Shown here: piece by piece, positions 34,064 through 34,416 of the stretch
How positions within the stretch are numbered: position 1 is the stretch's first letter
Layout: each line of letters begins with the position of its first letter
Source of the DNA: Thermoanaerobacterales bacterium UBA4880
GTDB taxonomy: Bacteria; Bacillota; Thermoanaerobacteria; Thermoanaerobacterales; UBA4877
DNA length: 34,416 nt
Direction of reading: 5' to 3'
NCBI GenBank assembly: GCA_002399285.1
Contig: DHDI01000003.1
Location: 20,629-55,044, forward strand
The notes under the pieces: generated by a model
What the model saw: the letters and a program-made list of their open reading frames with translations, nothing else
Databases searched by the model: none
Told to the model about the DNA's origin: nothing
Translations under genes and position numbers: made by a program

Positions 34064-34416
34064 TTATGCTGCCTGTTCTGCAAACTTTGCCGACTGTCTG
34101 TTGGGATCGGGACGGAACAGCAGGTAAAGTATGACTGCCAGCACTGCGAAAGCGGCTATCGTTCCTCCGCCGAAAGCAACCTCTCCTAAGATCAGTCCGC
34201 CGATCTGATAGACCATCAGTGCCACGCTGTATGCCAGCAGATTTTGGAATATAAGCGCGAACCAGAAGTATTTTTTGGAGCCCATTTCCCTTGCCATGGT
34301 TGAGATTGCCGCAAGGCAGGGAGAATCAAACAGATTGAAGAACAGGAAGGATACCGCTGCAATGCCTGTGGGGAAGAATGCCGCAAACTGTGTATGCATG
34401 GAAACCGCATATTCCT
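34064..34416 (-). CDS. feoB: Ferrous iron transporter FeoB, C-terminal part (partial)
   Basis: The frame is open to the window edge and gives the last 117 or so residues. It shows membrane helices and the FeoB C-terminal pattern FFNLFDSPCLAAISTMAREMGSKK... The N-terminal G domain is outside the window. FeoB imports Fe(II). It forms a likely operon with the two smaller minus-strand genes. Confidence 0.9.
   Translation of the reverse strand, partial: EYAVSMHTQFAAFFPTGIAAVSFLFFNLFDSPCLAAISTMAREMGSKKYFWFALIFQNLLAYSVALMVYQIGGLILGEVAFGGGTIAAFAVLAVILYLLFRPDPNRQSAKFAEQAA

Overview
The window reads as a Firmicutes/Clostridia-type chromosome segment. Supporting signs are strong AGGAGG-like ribosome binding sites, common TTG/GTG starts, frequent AGG (Arg) and ATA (Ile) codons, a Ptb/Buk pair, ferredoxin-linked 2-oxoacid oxidoreductases, a YjcZ-like sporulation-type micro-protein and a LicR/PRD-type PTS regulator. 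The codon style would suit an anaerobic, possibly thermophilic, amino-acid and sugar fermenter, but no rRNA or marker gene here fixes the genus.

Region 1 (1-10.3 kb, + strand): the end of an unknown gene, mtnA (methionine salvage), then a long amino-acid fermentation cluster. It runs phenylalanine-dehydrogenase-like enzyme, butyrate kinase (Buk), phosphate butyryltransferase (Ptb), leucine dehydrogenase, a second Buk, a P-loop ATPase and a four-subunit 2-oxoacid:ferredoxin oxidoreductase (delta-alpha-beta-gamma). Region 2 (10.4-15.8 kb): cupin (-), Bcp-type peroxiredoxin, a second Ptb under an operator-like inverted repeat, indolepyruvate:ferredoxin oxidoreductase iorAB, and a divergent polysaccharide deacetylase. 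Together regions 1 and 2 give a coherent oxidative route. Branched-chain and aromatic amino acids are deaminated, their 2-oxoacids oxidised to acyl-CoA with reduction of ferredoxin, and the acyl group passed through acyl-phosphate to give ATP and the free acid.

Region 3 (15.8-21.7 kb): a structured palindromic repeat element, a YflT-like stress protein, a plsC-patatin pair, a tRNA-Arg(ACG), then an AT-rich stretch. That stretch carries a broken OLD-family nuclease gene (frameshift plus a damaged Walker A motif) and small proteins, which looks like a decayed tRNA-side island.

Region 4 (21.7-33.3 kb): a sugar-phosphate regulon. deoC-pfp (-) diverge from a LicR-type regulator. After it comes PTS IIA-IIB-IIC, a GH1 phospho-beta-glycosidase, manA, a D-allulose-6-phosphate/ribulose-phosphate epimerase, rpiB and a second GH1. 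Palindromes of the type GGCACA-N4-TGTGCC stand at exactly the same distance from the -10 boxes of deoC-pfp and of the PTS operon, so I infer one regulon. The second GH1 lacks the histidine that normally contacts O3 of the sugar. Beside AlsE-like and RpiB-like enzymes, this suggests a pathway for 3-epimeric (allose-type) beta-glycosides; that is a hypothesis.

Region 5 (33.3 kb to the end, - strand): the end of feoB, a FeoB-associated Cys-rich protein and a membrane-anchored heavy-metal-associated protein. No CRISPR array, rRNA, insertion sequence or replication origin was seen.
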